This document shows, one piece after another, positions 24,659 to 32,892 of a stretch of 34,381 bases of DNA (position 1 is the stretch's first letter; each line of letters starts with the position of its first letter). The translations under genes were made by a program, and so were the position numbers. Origin of the DNA: Acidobacteriota bacterium (GTDB lineage: Bacteria; Acidobacteriota; Terriglobia; Terriglobales; Acidobacteriaceae); contig JABDBE010000027.1 of the NCBI GenBank assembly GCA_013288805.1, forward strand, positions 1-34,381, in the 5' to 3' direction. The notes beneath the pieces are model-generated. The model was given only the letters and a program-made list of their open reading frames with translations, did no database searches and was not told where the DNA came from.

Positions 24659-25756
24659 CTAGCTATTACGAACGATTTCTACCCTGCGATTCTTCGCACG
24701 ACCTTCGTCCGTGGAGTTGCTCGCAATCGGCCGAGCCTCGCCAAACCCTTTGGCACTGAGGCGGCTCCGGTCGATGCCATGTTCGGCCAGCCAGTTCATG
24801 ACCGCATTGGCTCGATCGGTAGATAACTTGAGGTTAGCTTCTCGCGAGCCAACGTTGTCCGTAAAGCCCTCGACGCGAATCTTCCAATCGGGATGTTCTT
24901 TCAACGCATTGACAGCATCGTTCAGTGAAGCTTCAGAGTCCGGTGTAATGTCGGCTTTGCCCGTTTCGAAACGCAAGTTCGAGAGTGTCACCCTGCCTCT
25001 GTTGCGCAAGGCTTCAACATCACCATTCGCTCCACCATTACTGTAGCGATTGAGTTCTGCGACCAACGGGCGCGCACCGGTCGGGGTATTGAGATCGCCT
25101 TGTAGAATTTGCTGATTCGAGACTTTTTCGCCATACAACTTAGTATCTTCACTCTCATCCGGGCGCAGCGTAGAGCCTTCCAGGGATAGCCCGGCGAAAA
25201 GACCCCGCGAACGTGACCACGACAGAATTTCGGCATGCAACAAGACGTCAGTGTTGGCGCTGGTATCGCGGCCCACCGGACCGGCTGCGGCCTCGGCCTC
25301 GCCTCCGATAGTGAACTTGTCCGCTAGCAGTTTTTTCATTCCGCCCTCATTCATAATGAGCAGGAAAACGTCTGTGGAGGATCCTCCTATTTGCAGACCA
25401 TAGCTTCCGCCCTCAATCCGAATCGCGGCAGGCGTTCCGAAACGACCAGTGCCGTTCTTACGACATGAGACGAAGCCACGACCATACTTGCCTCCGACAA
25501 TAAATGCGGCTTTTTTGACGCCTGGAATAATCACAATACATCGCGATTTATCAAAGAGGTCACGAGGAATACCCTTATCAGGCTCGTGCATCGCTTCACG
25601 GAAGGAGATGGCCGCACTCTGCAATCTTTTGTCGGGTGACGATTCCGATTCTTGCGCAGACATGGGTGCCACACCGACAAGGAAGCATAGGCTCAAAGCC
25701 GTAATCAGTGATAAGCGTCGAGGCCCAATATGCGTGATTAACTGAATCGAAGTCAT
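24659..25756 (-). CDS. SYLF (Ysc84) domain fused to OmpA-like peptidoglycan-binding domain
   Basis: 365 aa from the ATG at 25756 (AGGGAGAA before it); the longer reading from 25822 has none. Signal peptide (about 11-34, ending SAQ). A SYLF/Ysc84 lipid-binding domain follows (about 45-215: FDKSRCIVIIPGVKKAAFIVGGKYGRGFVSCR, GGSYGLQIGGSSTDVFLLIMN, SRSRGLFAGLSLEGSTL). The C-terminal OmpA domain (about 255-365) has RVEGFTDNVGSREANLKLSTDRANAV, with the Asp300 and Arg315 that bind diaminopimelate, and KGFGEARPIASNSTDEGRAKNRRVEI. The protein should sit in the periplasm or outer membrane, linking lipid to the cell wall. SYLF and OmpA domains are usually separate proteins; the fusion is unusual. Confidence 0.92.
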   Translation of the reverse strand: MTSIQLITHIGPRRLSLITALSLCFLVGVAPMSAQESESSPDKRLQSAAISFREAMHEPDKGIPRDLFDKSRCIVIIPGVKKAAFIVGGKYGRGFVSCRKNGTGRFGTPAAIRIEGGSYGLQIGGSSTDVFLLIMNEGGMKKLLADKFTIGGEAEAAAGPVGRDTSANTDVLLHAEILSWSRSRGLFAGLSLEGSTLRPDESEDTKLYGEKVSNQQILQGDLNTPTGARPLVAELNRYSNGGANGDVEALRNRGRVTLSNLRFETGKADITPDSEASLNDAVNALKEHPDWKIRVEGFTDNVGSREANLKLSTDRANAVMNWLAEHGIDRSRLSAKGFGEARPIASNSTDEGRAKNRRVEIVRNS

Positions 25757-25949
25757 TTCATTTCTCCCTAGGCTCTCGCGTTCTGCCGCGCTCCCACACA
25801 ATGCGTCATAGCTCTGATGCATAAGCTGCCATCTCGTTGCTTAGATCGCCCGCTAGCCGGGAAACGAAGTGAGGCAATGCTCTAAATCTCGACGGACTGC
25901 GTGCTGTCGAACAGACATTCGCCGACATTCCTGATATAGCTTTGGCGCG

Positions 25950-26288
25950 ATGAAACATCTGGAAAACCGATGGAATCCCGACCTTCAAGAATGGTTTTGC
26001 ATCAGCTGTGGCCGGACATCGGACCACGTTGTCTATGAGGACGCTCAAGCTGAGATGGAATCGTTCAAGTGTGTGCTTCCCGCCGCAGAAGTGTATTTGG
26101 AACGCGCCTGGGTCAGGTCACATACGCCTTCTGTTGTCAAAAGTCCCCCTGACCGGAAAGGAGTCCCATGCCCGAAAAGCCTAACGTCATCACTCTTCCC
26201 GGAACTGTGGAAAAAATCATTCCGTCTCCGGACCCGAGTGAACCAGAAAAGGCTCAGATTTCGGTCAAGACGGCGACGATTTGTATAA
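25950..26288 (+). CDS. Small Cys-containing protein, C-terminus uncertain
   Basis: The first 45 residues look real: WNPDLQEWFCISCGRTSDHVVYEDA has Cys17 and Cys20, with His26 and Cys41 further on, a possible zinc site, and resembles small acidobacterial proteins with WFCxxCGRTSDH. The frame runs on to 26288, but its last 40 codons overlap the paralogue gene at 26168 in another phase and read as Arg-rich nonsense. The true stop may have been lost by a frameshift. Function unknown. Confidence 0.5.
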   Translation: MKHLENRWNPDLQEWFCISCGRTSDHVVYEDAQAEMESFKCVLPAAEVYLERAWVRSHTPSVVKSPPDRKGVPCPKSLTSSLFPELWKKSFRLRTRVNQKRLRFRSRRRRFV

Positions 26289-26388
26289 AGAAATCCGAAT
26301 CGAGAACGCACTGCAAGACGAAAACGGCAACAAGGTTGCACTAAGAAAAAATGCCGAAGTCGAAGTCATTGTCGAAACACATAAATAA
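26168..26388 (+). pseudogene. Frameshifted paralogue of the small protein at 18040
   Basis: Starts ATG after AAAGGAG and reads MPEKPNVITLPGTVEKIIPS, then DPSEPEKAQISVK. One base is then missing at about 26269. Restoring a G gives DGDDLYKEIRIENALQDENG, then NKVALRKNAEVEVIVETHK and a TAA at 26386-26388, colinear with the intact copy at 18040-18291. As given, translation would end early in an unrelated tail. The second copy lacks the Lys-rich tail of the first. Confidence 0.8.
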
Positions 26389-26426
26389 AAAGGATACGAC
26401 GCCGAAGCGTTAGCGTCAGGCCACTC

Positions 26427-26780
26427 TCACGCGGCGTGCGAGTGGCTACAGGCGTGCCGTGCAAACTTTCGGTGCACATCGGACTCTGCCTCTCTCGGAT
26501 GGTCACGAAGATAGGCGGATGCCACAAATCGCGTTTCGCAAGCCTCGCAGATTCCGATGTTTGCGGTCACGAACCGAAGACAACGAGGGTGGTCATTTGG
26601 GACTGCTTCTTCCCACTTACAAGTATGTGCTGCGAACTTTCCCCACAGATAATCAGTCGCCTCTCTGGGCTTCTTTAGCAATTCGCTGGGCGTGAAGAAT
26701 TTTAGGCGGCACTGGGCACAACCCGCCATAGCAGGCGTCTCGCGCAAGTATTGAAGAAAAACGATCCGAGAATCATCCAT
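26427..26780 (-). CDS. Protein with two C-x2-C-x27-H-x-C modules
   Basis: 117 aa from the ATG at 26780 (MDDSRIVFLQYLRETPAM); the same frame continues upstream into a receiver-domain reading. Two modules have identical spacing: Cys21, Cys24, His52, Cys54 and Cys78, Cys81, His109, Cys111, each likely to bind one zinc. Between Cys24 and His52 are FFTPSELLKKP and YLWGKFAAH; between Cys81 and His109 are RFVASAYLRDHP and VHRKFARH. So the second half is an internal duplication of the first. The same module, with one residue less, is in the gene at 23400-23612. Role unknown; nucleic-acid or protein binding is possible. Confidence 0.65.
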   Translation of the reverse strand: MDDSRIVFLQYLRETPAMAGCAQCRLKFFTPSELLKKPREATDYLWGKFAAHTCKWEEAVPNDHPRCLRFVTANIGICEACETRFVASAYLRDHPREAESDVHRKFARHACSHSHAA

Positions 26781-26939
26781 GCCATCAGCTAATCTGGCAT
26801 GACTTTCATGGCTGCGCCATACAGCGTTCCCCGCAGAAGCGATTATTGATTCCTCACGAACGCCAGACGTTGACCCCGCCGCGTTCTTCTTGGATGGCTC
26901 CTTGAAACGCGGGTTTTCGTACTCGGATGCGTCAGGTTC

Positions 26940-27234
26940 GCACTGCTTTACGAGCATCGCGCCCTGAGAAAATACGTCGCTGTACTCGCTGAATATGATG
27001 ACTGGCACCGATGGCATCAGAGCCTTCAAAGCACGCGTGGCATCGATGCCGTTCATCACCGGCATGGACAAGTCCATCACAATCAAATCAGGATGCAACG
27101 CCTGAGCTTTTTCGATCGCTTCTTCCGTTCTGTGCTTCTCCGCAAACGTTAAAATCCGACTCGGATGTGAGCGCTTGGTAGAGCGCATAACGAATGGTCG
27201 TGTTGTCATCCACCACTAACACAGACTTCGCCAT
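26940..27234 (-). pseudogene. Response-regulator receiver domain, frameshifted and truncated
   Basis: The ATG at 27234 opens MAKSVLVVDDNTTIRYALYQ (acidic pocket Asp9, Asp10), reading through NVCGEAQNGR. At about 27125 the frame must shift by one base, after which the other frame gives EAIEKAQALHPDLIVMDLSM and PVMNGIDATRALKALMPSVP (phospho-acceptor Asp in VMDLSMP), then VIIFSEYSDVFSQGAM. The remaining receiver part with the conserved Lys is missing and no output domain is seen. The second frame continues uninterrupted into the zinc-module gene below. Confidence 0.75.
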
Positions 27235-27724
27235 AGGAGCAGACCCGACCCGAGAAGGCCAACCCAAACAATGTGGCGAGACTTCAGATGCGGAAGTAGG
27301 AACGATGTTTGTCCGCTCGTGGCTCATCCAGCTTGTGAGGGCTGTATTATCTGCAATTTGACGTGTAACTCAGCTGGGAATCGGCCTCTGGCTTCGGTAC
27401 AACATAAGTACAACATAAGAAGAGCGCCCATGATCTTCCAATCAAGGACGCTCTTCAAGCAGCCCTCCCCCGAACTGCTCCCGGACACAATAGATCTTGC
27501 ACTGAAGAGTGTAAATGGCACCGGCGAGGTAAGGTACATGGCACGGGCGGGGTAAGGAGAATAAGTGGCGTGGGTAACAAGGGTGAGCCAACAAATACCG
27601 CACAGATAGCCCACAGGAACAAACAACAGTCCGACATCGAACAAAAGCCAGACGCGGACGCAATCTTGAACGAATCAGTTTATCCGCAACTCCTCAAGCC
27701 TCGGGTAAGCCATCAATACATTCC
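27235..27724. other. Intergenic stretch with short tandem repeats
   Basis: No gene recognised. It contains an 11-bp tandem repeat GTACAACATAA twice (27397-27418), an 8-bp inverted repeat GAAGAGCG / CGCTCTTC (27419-27426, 27449-27456), and a 23-bp tandem duplication (27511-27533, 27534-27556) with three differences. Confidence 0.5.
27511..27556. repeat. 23-bp tandem duplication
   Basis: Two adjacent 23-bp units, beginning GTAAATGGCACC and GTACATGGCACG and both ending in GGTAAG, differ at three positions. A looser third copy may follow to about 27580. No coding frame accounts for the period. Confidence 0.6.
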
Positions 27725-27856
27725 CTAGCACCTTTTCATGGAGGTAAAATCGTCTGTGTTTGCAGCTTTGATTTGGTACTGGTCACGGATCGTTCTAAAC
27801 GCTGCCGCTAGGTCTTCACGAGTTGGTTGCTTCTTGGACTTCGTCGCGGTCTTCAT
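27725..27856 (-). CDS. Possible 43-residue small protein
   Basis: ATG at 27856 with AAGGGGGCG six to twelve bases upstream. The product is Lys/Thr-rich at the N-terminus (MKTATKSKKQPTREDLAAAF) followed by RTIRDQYQIKAANTDDFTSM, plausibly one amphipathic helix. It is on the minus strand, downstream of a terminator. Composition looks protein-like, but no family is recognised. Confidence 0.35.
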   Translation of the reverse strand: MKTATKSKKQPTREDLAAAFRTIRDQYQIKAANTDDFTSMKRC

Positions 27857-27972
27857 CACGCCCCCTTGGGAGGCTTTGATACGTGGGCGCATGATGCAGT
27901 TGCCCTCAGCGGGAAAGTGTCACTTCTCTTCACCTACAATGAAACGCAATATAAGCAAATATAAAAGGAAGA

Positions 27973-27992
27973 GGCCGGAAGCGACTCCGGCC
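27973..27992 (-). terminator. Probable terminator of the HAF-repeat gene
   Basis: 7-bp stem GGCCGGA / TCCGGCC with a six-base loop. On the minus strand it is followed by TCTTCCTTTTATATTT. It lies about 150 bp after the stop of the minus-strand gene at 28143. Confidence 0.5.
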
Positions 27993-28142
27993 TATATTAC
28001 TGTGGCGATTGAAACTGGCATCGCAACAGTAGGCCGCAGGTCTGGAACGATCAATACACGCGACGCTGTAGGTGCTAAGAAACAGGCCGAACTCGTTGAG
28101 CCCGGCCCGAAAACAGTCGAATCGCTAACCTACCTTAGCCTC

Positions 28143-29021
28143 TCACTTCGGAGTGGCGACGAAGCCGGTGCTGATGTCCCCGCTGCCAAAAAAGCCCACG
28201 AGCTGGCCCTTGTCGTTGATGCCATTGACCGTGGTCTGGCCAATGCCCTTGGGATCGTCGACTGACGCGAACTTGCCGTTCTGATAGACGAACCCGTGGT
28301 TTGCACCGGCGCTGTCGGTGTAGAAACCAACAACCTGGCCTTTGTTGTTCAACCCCAGGGCCTGGGTGCCCGTGCTATCGGGAAAATCGAGCGTGGTGAA
28401 TTTGCCGAGGTTCAGCAGGAAGCCGTGATTGACCATGCCTGAATCGACATAGAATCCGCAAACCTGCTGCTCGTTGTTGACGCCGGTCGCCTGAGCTCCG
28501 TTCACGGCCGCCGGAATGGTGATGACTTCAAAAATCCCTCCGTATTCGTCGTAGATGTACGGGAAGTCGGGGGTGCTGTTGGTGGCGCTCATGCTGTAGT
28601 AGCCGGAGGCCTGGCCGTGATCGTTCTGGCTCAGCAACTGGTTGAACGCCGTTCCTGGATAATCGACCGTGAAGTATCCGGAGGTGCCGCCAAAGAAGCC
28701 GTGAGTCACGTTGCTGGTGTCGACGTAGAAACCATCGGTGCGGCCGTTGTTATTAATCCCAATAACCTGGGTCATGGCCGAGCCGGGGTAGTTCTCGGTG
28801 GTGAAATCGCTGGGCGGGACGAGTGTGAAACCTTTGTTGCTGTTGAAGTTGTGGTATCCAGCGATTTTGCTGGCGTTGTTAATGCCAAGCAACTGGGTAA
28901 ACTTGTCGTGAGGGTATTTGATGTTTTCGAAGCTGTATTTGGTAGCGGGAGCCTGAGCCCATCCTGAAGCGCACAGTGCAAGTCCCAGACCGAAATTAAG
29001 AGCAAGCGATTTAAAGTTCAT
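28143..29021 (-). CDS. Secreted HAF-type repeat protein
   Basis: 292 aa with a signal peptide (MNFKSLALNFGLGLALCASGWAQ) and AGAGGAGAAAA before the ATG. The mature part has about six repeats of about 40 residues with the pattern GINNxGxxxGFYVD-x(2-5)-HGFxxxxGxFTTxDFPGS (for example GLNNKGQVVGFYTDSAGANHGF). These correspond to the HAF/extracellular beta-propeller-like repeats widespread in Acidobacteria. One Cys is found in the mature protein (VCGFYVD). Extracellular; molecular role unknown. It is transcribed alone. Confidence 0.85.
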   Translation of the reverse strand: MNFKSLALNFGLGLALCASGWAQAPATKYSFENIKYPHDKFTQLLGINNASKIAGYHNFNSNKGFTLVPPSDFTTENYPGSAMTQVIGINNNGRTDGFYVDTSNVTHGFFGGTSGYFTVDYPGTAFNQLLSQNDHGQASGYYSMSATNSTPDFPYIYDEYGGIFEVITIPAAVNGAQATGVNNEQQVCGFYVDSGMVNHGFLLNLGKFTTLDFPDSTGTQALGLNNKGQVVGFYTDSAGANHGFVYQNGKFASVDDPKGIGQTTVNGINDKGQLVGFFGSGDISTGFVATPK

Positions 29022-29361
29022 GTTTTTTCTCCTCTTTTTTCTTCTGTTATGTGCGTGATGAGAATTAGCCCTCCGGGTCGTCTTCCCGTTGATTCAGAGT
29101 TTGACAACAGCCCGGAAGTACTCTCAATCTAGGGCGGGAATACTGTAAGAGTCCGCCCGAGTTGACGGAGGCATTTGAATGCTAGCGAGTCTGTGAAGCG
29201 TTAGATTGCAGCGTTGACGGAGGCACTGCGCGCCCAACAGAAGCTGAATGTAGTGCTGTTCGAAGTTCCGAGTCAATACGACAATCACCGTAGGGAAATG
29301 TGCTTTCAGTTCGACAGCGAACAGTCTCAAGGTAGCAATTAATGGGTCCCTCGCCTCCGTT
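29022..29361. other. Intergenic stretch with a 13-bp direct repeat
   Basis: No recognisable gene. GTTGACGGAGGCA occurs at 29161-29173 and 29213-29225. A minus-strand frame covers the region but has no recognisable domain and overlaps the truncated hydrolase. Confidence 0.4.
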
Positions 29362-29622
29362 CTATAGCCCGCATTCATCGAGGTAACGAGCCAAAGCAGT
29401 CGGATACCAGACGTAGACGACGACCTCACGGTGTGCCCTCGCCTCAGCTGACAGGGGCTCCAGTCGCGATGGATCAGTCCAACAATATGTAACTCGACCA
29501 ACCACGAATTGGCCGCTGGGTGCGGGGAGTTGGGGTATGCTCGCGCCATCGTGGGCGCTCACTTTTCCGGATTGGGCGAAGAGTACCGCTGTAGTGAAGA
29601 TCACCGTGGCGAAAAATCTCAC
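29362..29622 (-). pseudogene. N-terminal remnant of a PAF-acetylhydrolase-like esterase
   Basis: GTG at 29622 with GAGGGGG upstream. Signal-like N-terminus (RFFATVIFTTAVLFAQSGKVSA), then LPAPSGQFVVGRVTYCWTDP and HREVVVYVWYP, which is the start of the platelet-activating-factor acetylhydrolase-like alpha/beta-hydrolase family (GRxxYxWxDxSRxE... VQVWYPA). It stops at residue 86 (LDECGL), whereas family members have more than 300 residues. No GxSxG nucleophile motif was found in the DNA below it in any frame. Assignment rests on this short N-terminal pattern. Confidence 0.55.
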
Positions 29623-30011
29623 ACATACCCCCTCGCGAGCTAAGACCAGCTGGGAATATGGCCTCAGATCCAACTCAGTATACGGTGGTGGCAAGCCATC
29701 GAGACATCACTGTCAATCCACAGGTCAAATGGCGAAACCAGGCCATAGCGCTCATTGAGGGGTTTTGAATGTAATCGCGATGTTACGTCAAACGGCGAAG
29801 ACTTGCCTTGAGCACGCCTTATTATTTTTTGTTGGAGTATGTCGTCCTCATCGACAAAGACCGGCTCGCAAATCATCGCTAGCGAGCGAGACGGGCTTGG
29901 AATGGGCTGATCTTGAGGGTGAGGAGAGCATAGTGTGTCCGAGTGACTGATGAGCAAGAGAGAATCCCCTGCTCGACAAAGCGGCACCGGCCAGAGATTC
30001 GGTGGAACAGC
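29623..30011. other. Intergenic stretch, nothing coding
   Basis: Contains TTTTGAATGTAAT at 29763-29775, shared with 6025-6037. No recognisable gene. Confidence 0.4.
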
Positions 30012-31252
30012 TTAGTGGCGAATCGAAAACGCGGTGTTGCCCTGAGTGGTTCCGTAGAGCAATCCATTTCTTTCAAGAAGACCTCCCGACGGCTCACGAC
30101 CATCGACTCCGAACCCTATGAAGCTGTGGAGAACAGTTTGGGTCCAACTTTGCCCTGATGGCGCAAGCTTGTAAACCGTGCCAACGTTGGACTTACCGCC
30201 GGTATAGGTTGTGCCGTACAGATTCCCGCTTGCGTCCAAAGTGAGGGCACTCATCGGCTGGGAGCCGTCGCTACCCGAAAAGGAGAAGATTGTCGTTGCG
30301 TTCCAGCCCCCGCCTCGCTCGGGAGAAAGCTCGAAGACCGATCCATTGCCGGTGCTGCCTGCAAAGTTCGTTCCATAAAGGTTGCCGGCCTTGTCAGAGA
30401 TCAGCCCAGCCCAAAAGCTTCCGACGTCTGCGATGGTAGTCTCCGTCCATGCAGCTCCCTTCGTCTTTGGCGGTGAGAGTTCAAACGATGTCCCCAGCAG
30501 AATGTCGCCAGGAATCGTTGTGCCGTAGAGGTTGCCCTTCTCGTCCCTCAGCAGGGTTTGCATGTAGCTGGGAGAGCTTCCATCGGAAGTGTTTTGAAAA
30601 CGATACAGGATGCGTTCCACCCAAGCGCCGCCGGACGACTTACTTAGCTGGAAGACTGTGCCGTATCCGTATCCTTGTCCGGTGATGCCCCCGTAACTGG
30701 TAAAGCCATAAATCTTGTCCTGTGAGCCAAAAACCAGTCCCCCAGGCTCAAAGCCGTCGCGGCCACCTTTGAAGCTGTAGACTACGGTTTCTTTCCAAGC
30801 TCCACCTTTCTGGGTTGGTGGCGTAAGTTGGTAAAAGACACCGCAACCTACTCCACTGGCGTCGCAGTTAGCTACTCCGCCATTGATGGTTGCGCCATAT
30901 AGATTGCCCTCCTTGTCCATCAGCAGACGGCCCCCGGAAGGATAAGCACCGTCGGGACTGCCGTGGAACTTGTAAATCGTCGTCTTCGACCAGACGCCTC
31001 CCGCTTCTGCCGGTGGCTCAACTCGAAGACTGTGCCACAACCGTTCCCTGTATTGTCGCAGTTAATCCCGCCGAAACCTGTGACGCCATAGAGGTTTCCC
31101 GCCGTATCGGAAATGAAGTTAGCAAGCGGAGTATCGCCGCCACTCGTACCCTTAAAGGAGTAGAGCACGTTCACTTTTTCAGCGAGGGCAGTGGTTGCCA
31201 AGAGCGCAAATGCGATGGCCACAAACATTAGTCGGCTCGTCTTGCTCTTCAT
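30012..31252 (-). pseudogene. GloVer-repeat secreted protein with one frameshift
   Basis: The ATG at 31252 follows GAAGGAGA and encodes a signal peptide (MKSKTSRLMFVAIAFALLAT, ending ALA). The mature part has GloVer-type repeats (TIGR03803-like): LYSFKG-x(3-6)-G-x-x-P, then D-x-x-GNLYG-T-x-x-GG, then C-G-T-V-F-E-L-S-P. At about 31020 one base is missing after GTVFEL: restoring a C in AGC-CA gives SPPAEAGGVWSKTTIYKF and continues in the frame that ends at 30012. Joined, the product would be about 413 aa with six to seven repeats. The site is not a slippery sequence, so this is decay or a sequencing error. It is 93 bp downstream of an intact paralogue. Confidence 0.85.
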
Positions 31253-31345
31253 TTTAAATCTCCTTCGTTACAGCTCGAATTCTGGGGCACAGGTTGCGGT
31301 TGCTTGGTCGCTGATTCCAGCGTCGTTGGCTCGATGTAGCCGTTG

Positions 31346-32692
31346 TCAAGGAATGATCTGGAATACCGTCCCGCAGCCGTCGAGGCCATGTATTTGCGTA
31401 CAGTATTTACCTTTCGCACCGCCGGATTCCGTCGCTCCGTAGAGAACGCCGCTGTTACTCAAAAGCAGGCTGCCCACGGGTTCGATACCGTCGAGGCCGC
31501 TGAACTGGAAGAGTGTGCGCTCGGTCCACGCCGTTCCCTTGCTGGCCGGGGGCTTCAATTCATAGACCGTACCGCATTGTGCATAAGGACAGCCTTTGCC
31601 ATAGCCGCCTACGGTTGTGCCATACAGGTTGCCCGCTGGGTCCGCGGTGAGGCCCCAAACGACTTCCTCTGGAATGCCATCGTTGTTGTTGGGTGGAAAC
31701 CGGTAGATAATCGTCTCCGTCCAATCGCCCCCTTTTCCCGGGGACATTTCGAAGACTGCACCGAGACCAAGCCACCCTTTCGTTCCTCCGTTTGCCGTCG
31801 TGCCGTAGAGGTTGCCCTGGTGGAAGATCATGCCGCTTTCAGGATTGGCTCCATCCGTACCGGAGGTGAAGTTGTGGAGAACCGTTTCAGTCCAGGGATT
31901 GCCCTTCTTCGACGGTGGCGAGAGCTCGAACACGACGCCACATCCAGCATAATTACATTTCTTGATTCCGGCGGTAGTGCCGCCGTAGGACGTCGTGCCA
32001 AAGAGATTGTCTTTCTGATCAAGAACCAACCCGCCGTTAGGCCATGCGCCGTCGTGATTAGCTGTTTCGCTTCCGAAAGAGTAAAGGGTCGTCTCAGTCC
32101 ATGAATCGCCTGGCTGGGCGGGCGGAGAGAGTTCGAAGATGGAACCATCTGCGTGCTCGCCGCCTTGGGCACATTCGCCATATAGATTTCCGGCTTGGTC
32201 GAAAATCAAGGGACCGGACGGATTGTTTCCATCGGTGCCATTGAAGCTATGAATTGTAGTTTTGGTCCATGAGCCGTTCTGCGGAGTCAATTTGAAGATT
32301 GTGCCGAATTTAGATTGACCACCACAGCAGGTCCCACCATAAAGATCCCCCGCCTGGTCGAAGATCAGGTGTACATCGGGACCGATGCCGTCGGTGCCTC
32401 CAGCAAACCGGTAGAGCACCTTTTGAGTCCAGCCCTTTGAGCTCGGCGTGAGTTCGAATACAGTGCCATATCCATTGGCCGCCTTGCCGACGCCGCCTTG
32501 CCAAGTTACGCCGTAGAGGTTACCGGACGAGTCGGCTATAAGTCCGGCCATCGGAAAGACCCCGCCACTAAACGTATTGAAGCTGTGGAGCACTGTCTCC
32601 TTCGACCCGGCGATGGCGCTGCTGGCGAATATCATTGAAGCGCTGAGAATCATTAAGCAACGAGCCGAAATTGTGGATAGATTTTGATTCAC
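31346..32692 (-). CDS. GloVer-repeat secreted protein
   Basis: 448 aa from the GTG at 32692, preceded by GAAGGGAG; the frame is open to 32869 but the upstream part is not family-like. Signal peptide (NQNLSTISARCLMILSASMI, ending AIA). The mature protein contains about eight copies of the GloVer repeat: VLYRFAGGTDG-x(2)-P, LIFDQAGDLYGGT-x(2)-GG, GTIFKLTP and close variants, each about 50 residues. Two repeats carry extra Cys pairs (KKCNYAGCGVVFEL, CPYAQCGTVYEL). The fold is likely beta-propeller-like and extracellular. Family members often have different C-terminal anchors; none is visible here. A frameshifted paralogue follows directly in the same direction. Confidence 0.9.
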   Translation of the reverse strand: MNQNLSTISARCLMILSASMIFASSAIAGSKETVLHSFNTFSGGVFPMAGLIADSSGNLYGVTWQGGVGKAANGYGTVFELTPSSKGWTQKVLYRFAGGTDGIGPDVHLIFDQAGDLYGGTCCGGQSKFGTIFKLTPQNGSWTKTTIHSFNGTDGNNPSGPLIFDQAGNLYGECAQGGEHADGSIFELSPPAQPGDSWTETTLYSFGSETANHDGAWPNGGLVLDQKDNLFGTTSYGGTTAGIKKCNYAGCGVVFELSPPSKKGNPWTETVLHNFTSGTDGANPESGMIFHQGNLYGTTANGGTKGWLGLGAVFEMSPGKGGDWTETIIYRFPPNNNDGIPEEVVWGLTADPAGNLYGTTVGGYGKGCPYAQCGTVYELKPPASKGTAWTERTLFQFSGLDGIEPVGSLLLSNSGVLYGATESGGAKGKYCTQIHGLDGCGTVFQIIP

Positions 32693-32892
32693 GGTTTGAA
32701 CTCCCTTCGAAGAGGCGCTCCAGGCTGAGAAGCCATCAGGGTCGGCACCACGAGGCGCAAGGCGCGCCGCAAGGCAAATTGGGAACGATGTTAGCAGATT
32801 TCTAAATGGGCGGCAACGATTCAGCGGATAGTGTAGATGCACTTGGATAATGTCACCCCCTAACTGCAACCAAACCTTGTCACGCTAGAGGG

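Noticed and set aside
27738..28265. 175-codon plus-strand open frame
   Set aside because: It overlaps the HAF-repeat gene on the other strand and a terminator hairpin; its sequence is not protein-like.
29124..29549. Possible continuation of the PAF-acetylhydrolase gene in another frame
   Set aside because: The reading has no HGxxG or GxSxG motif and no hydrolase-like sequence, so the gene is treated as truncated rather than frameshifted.
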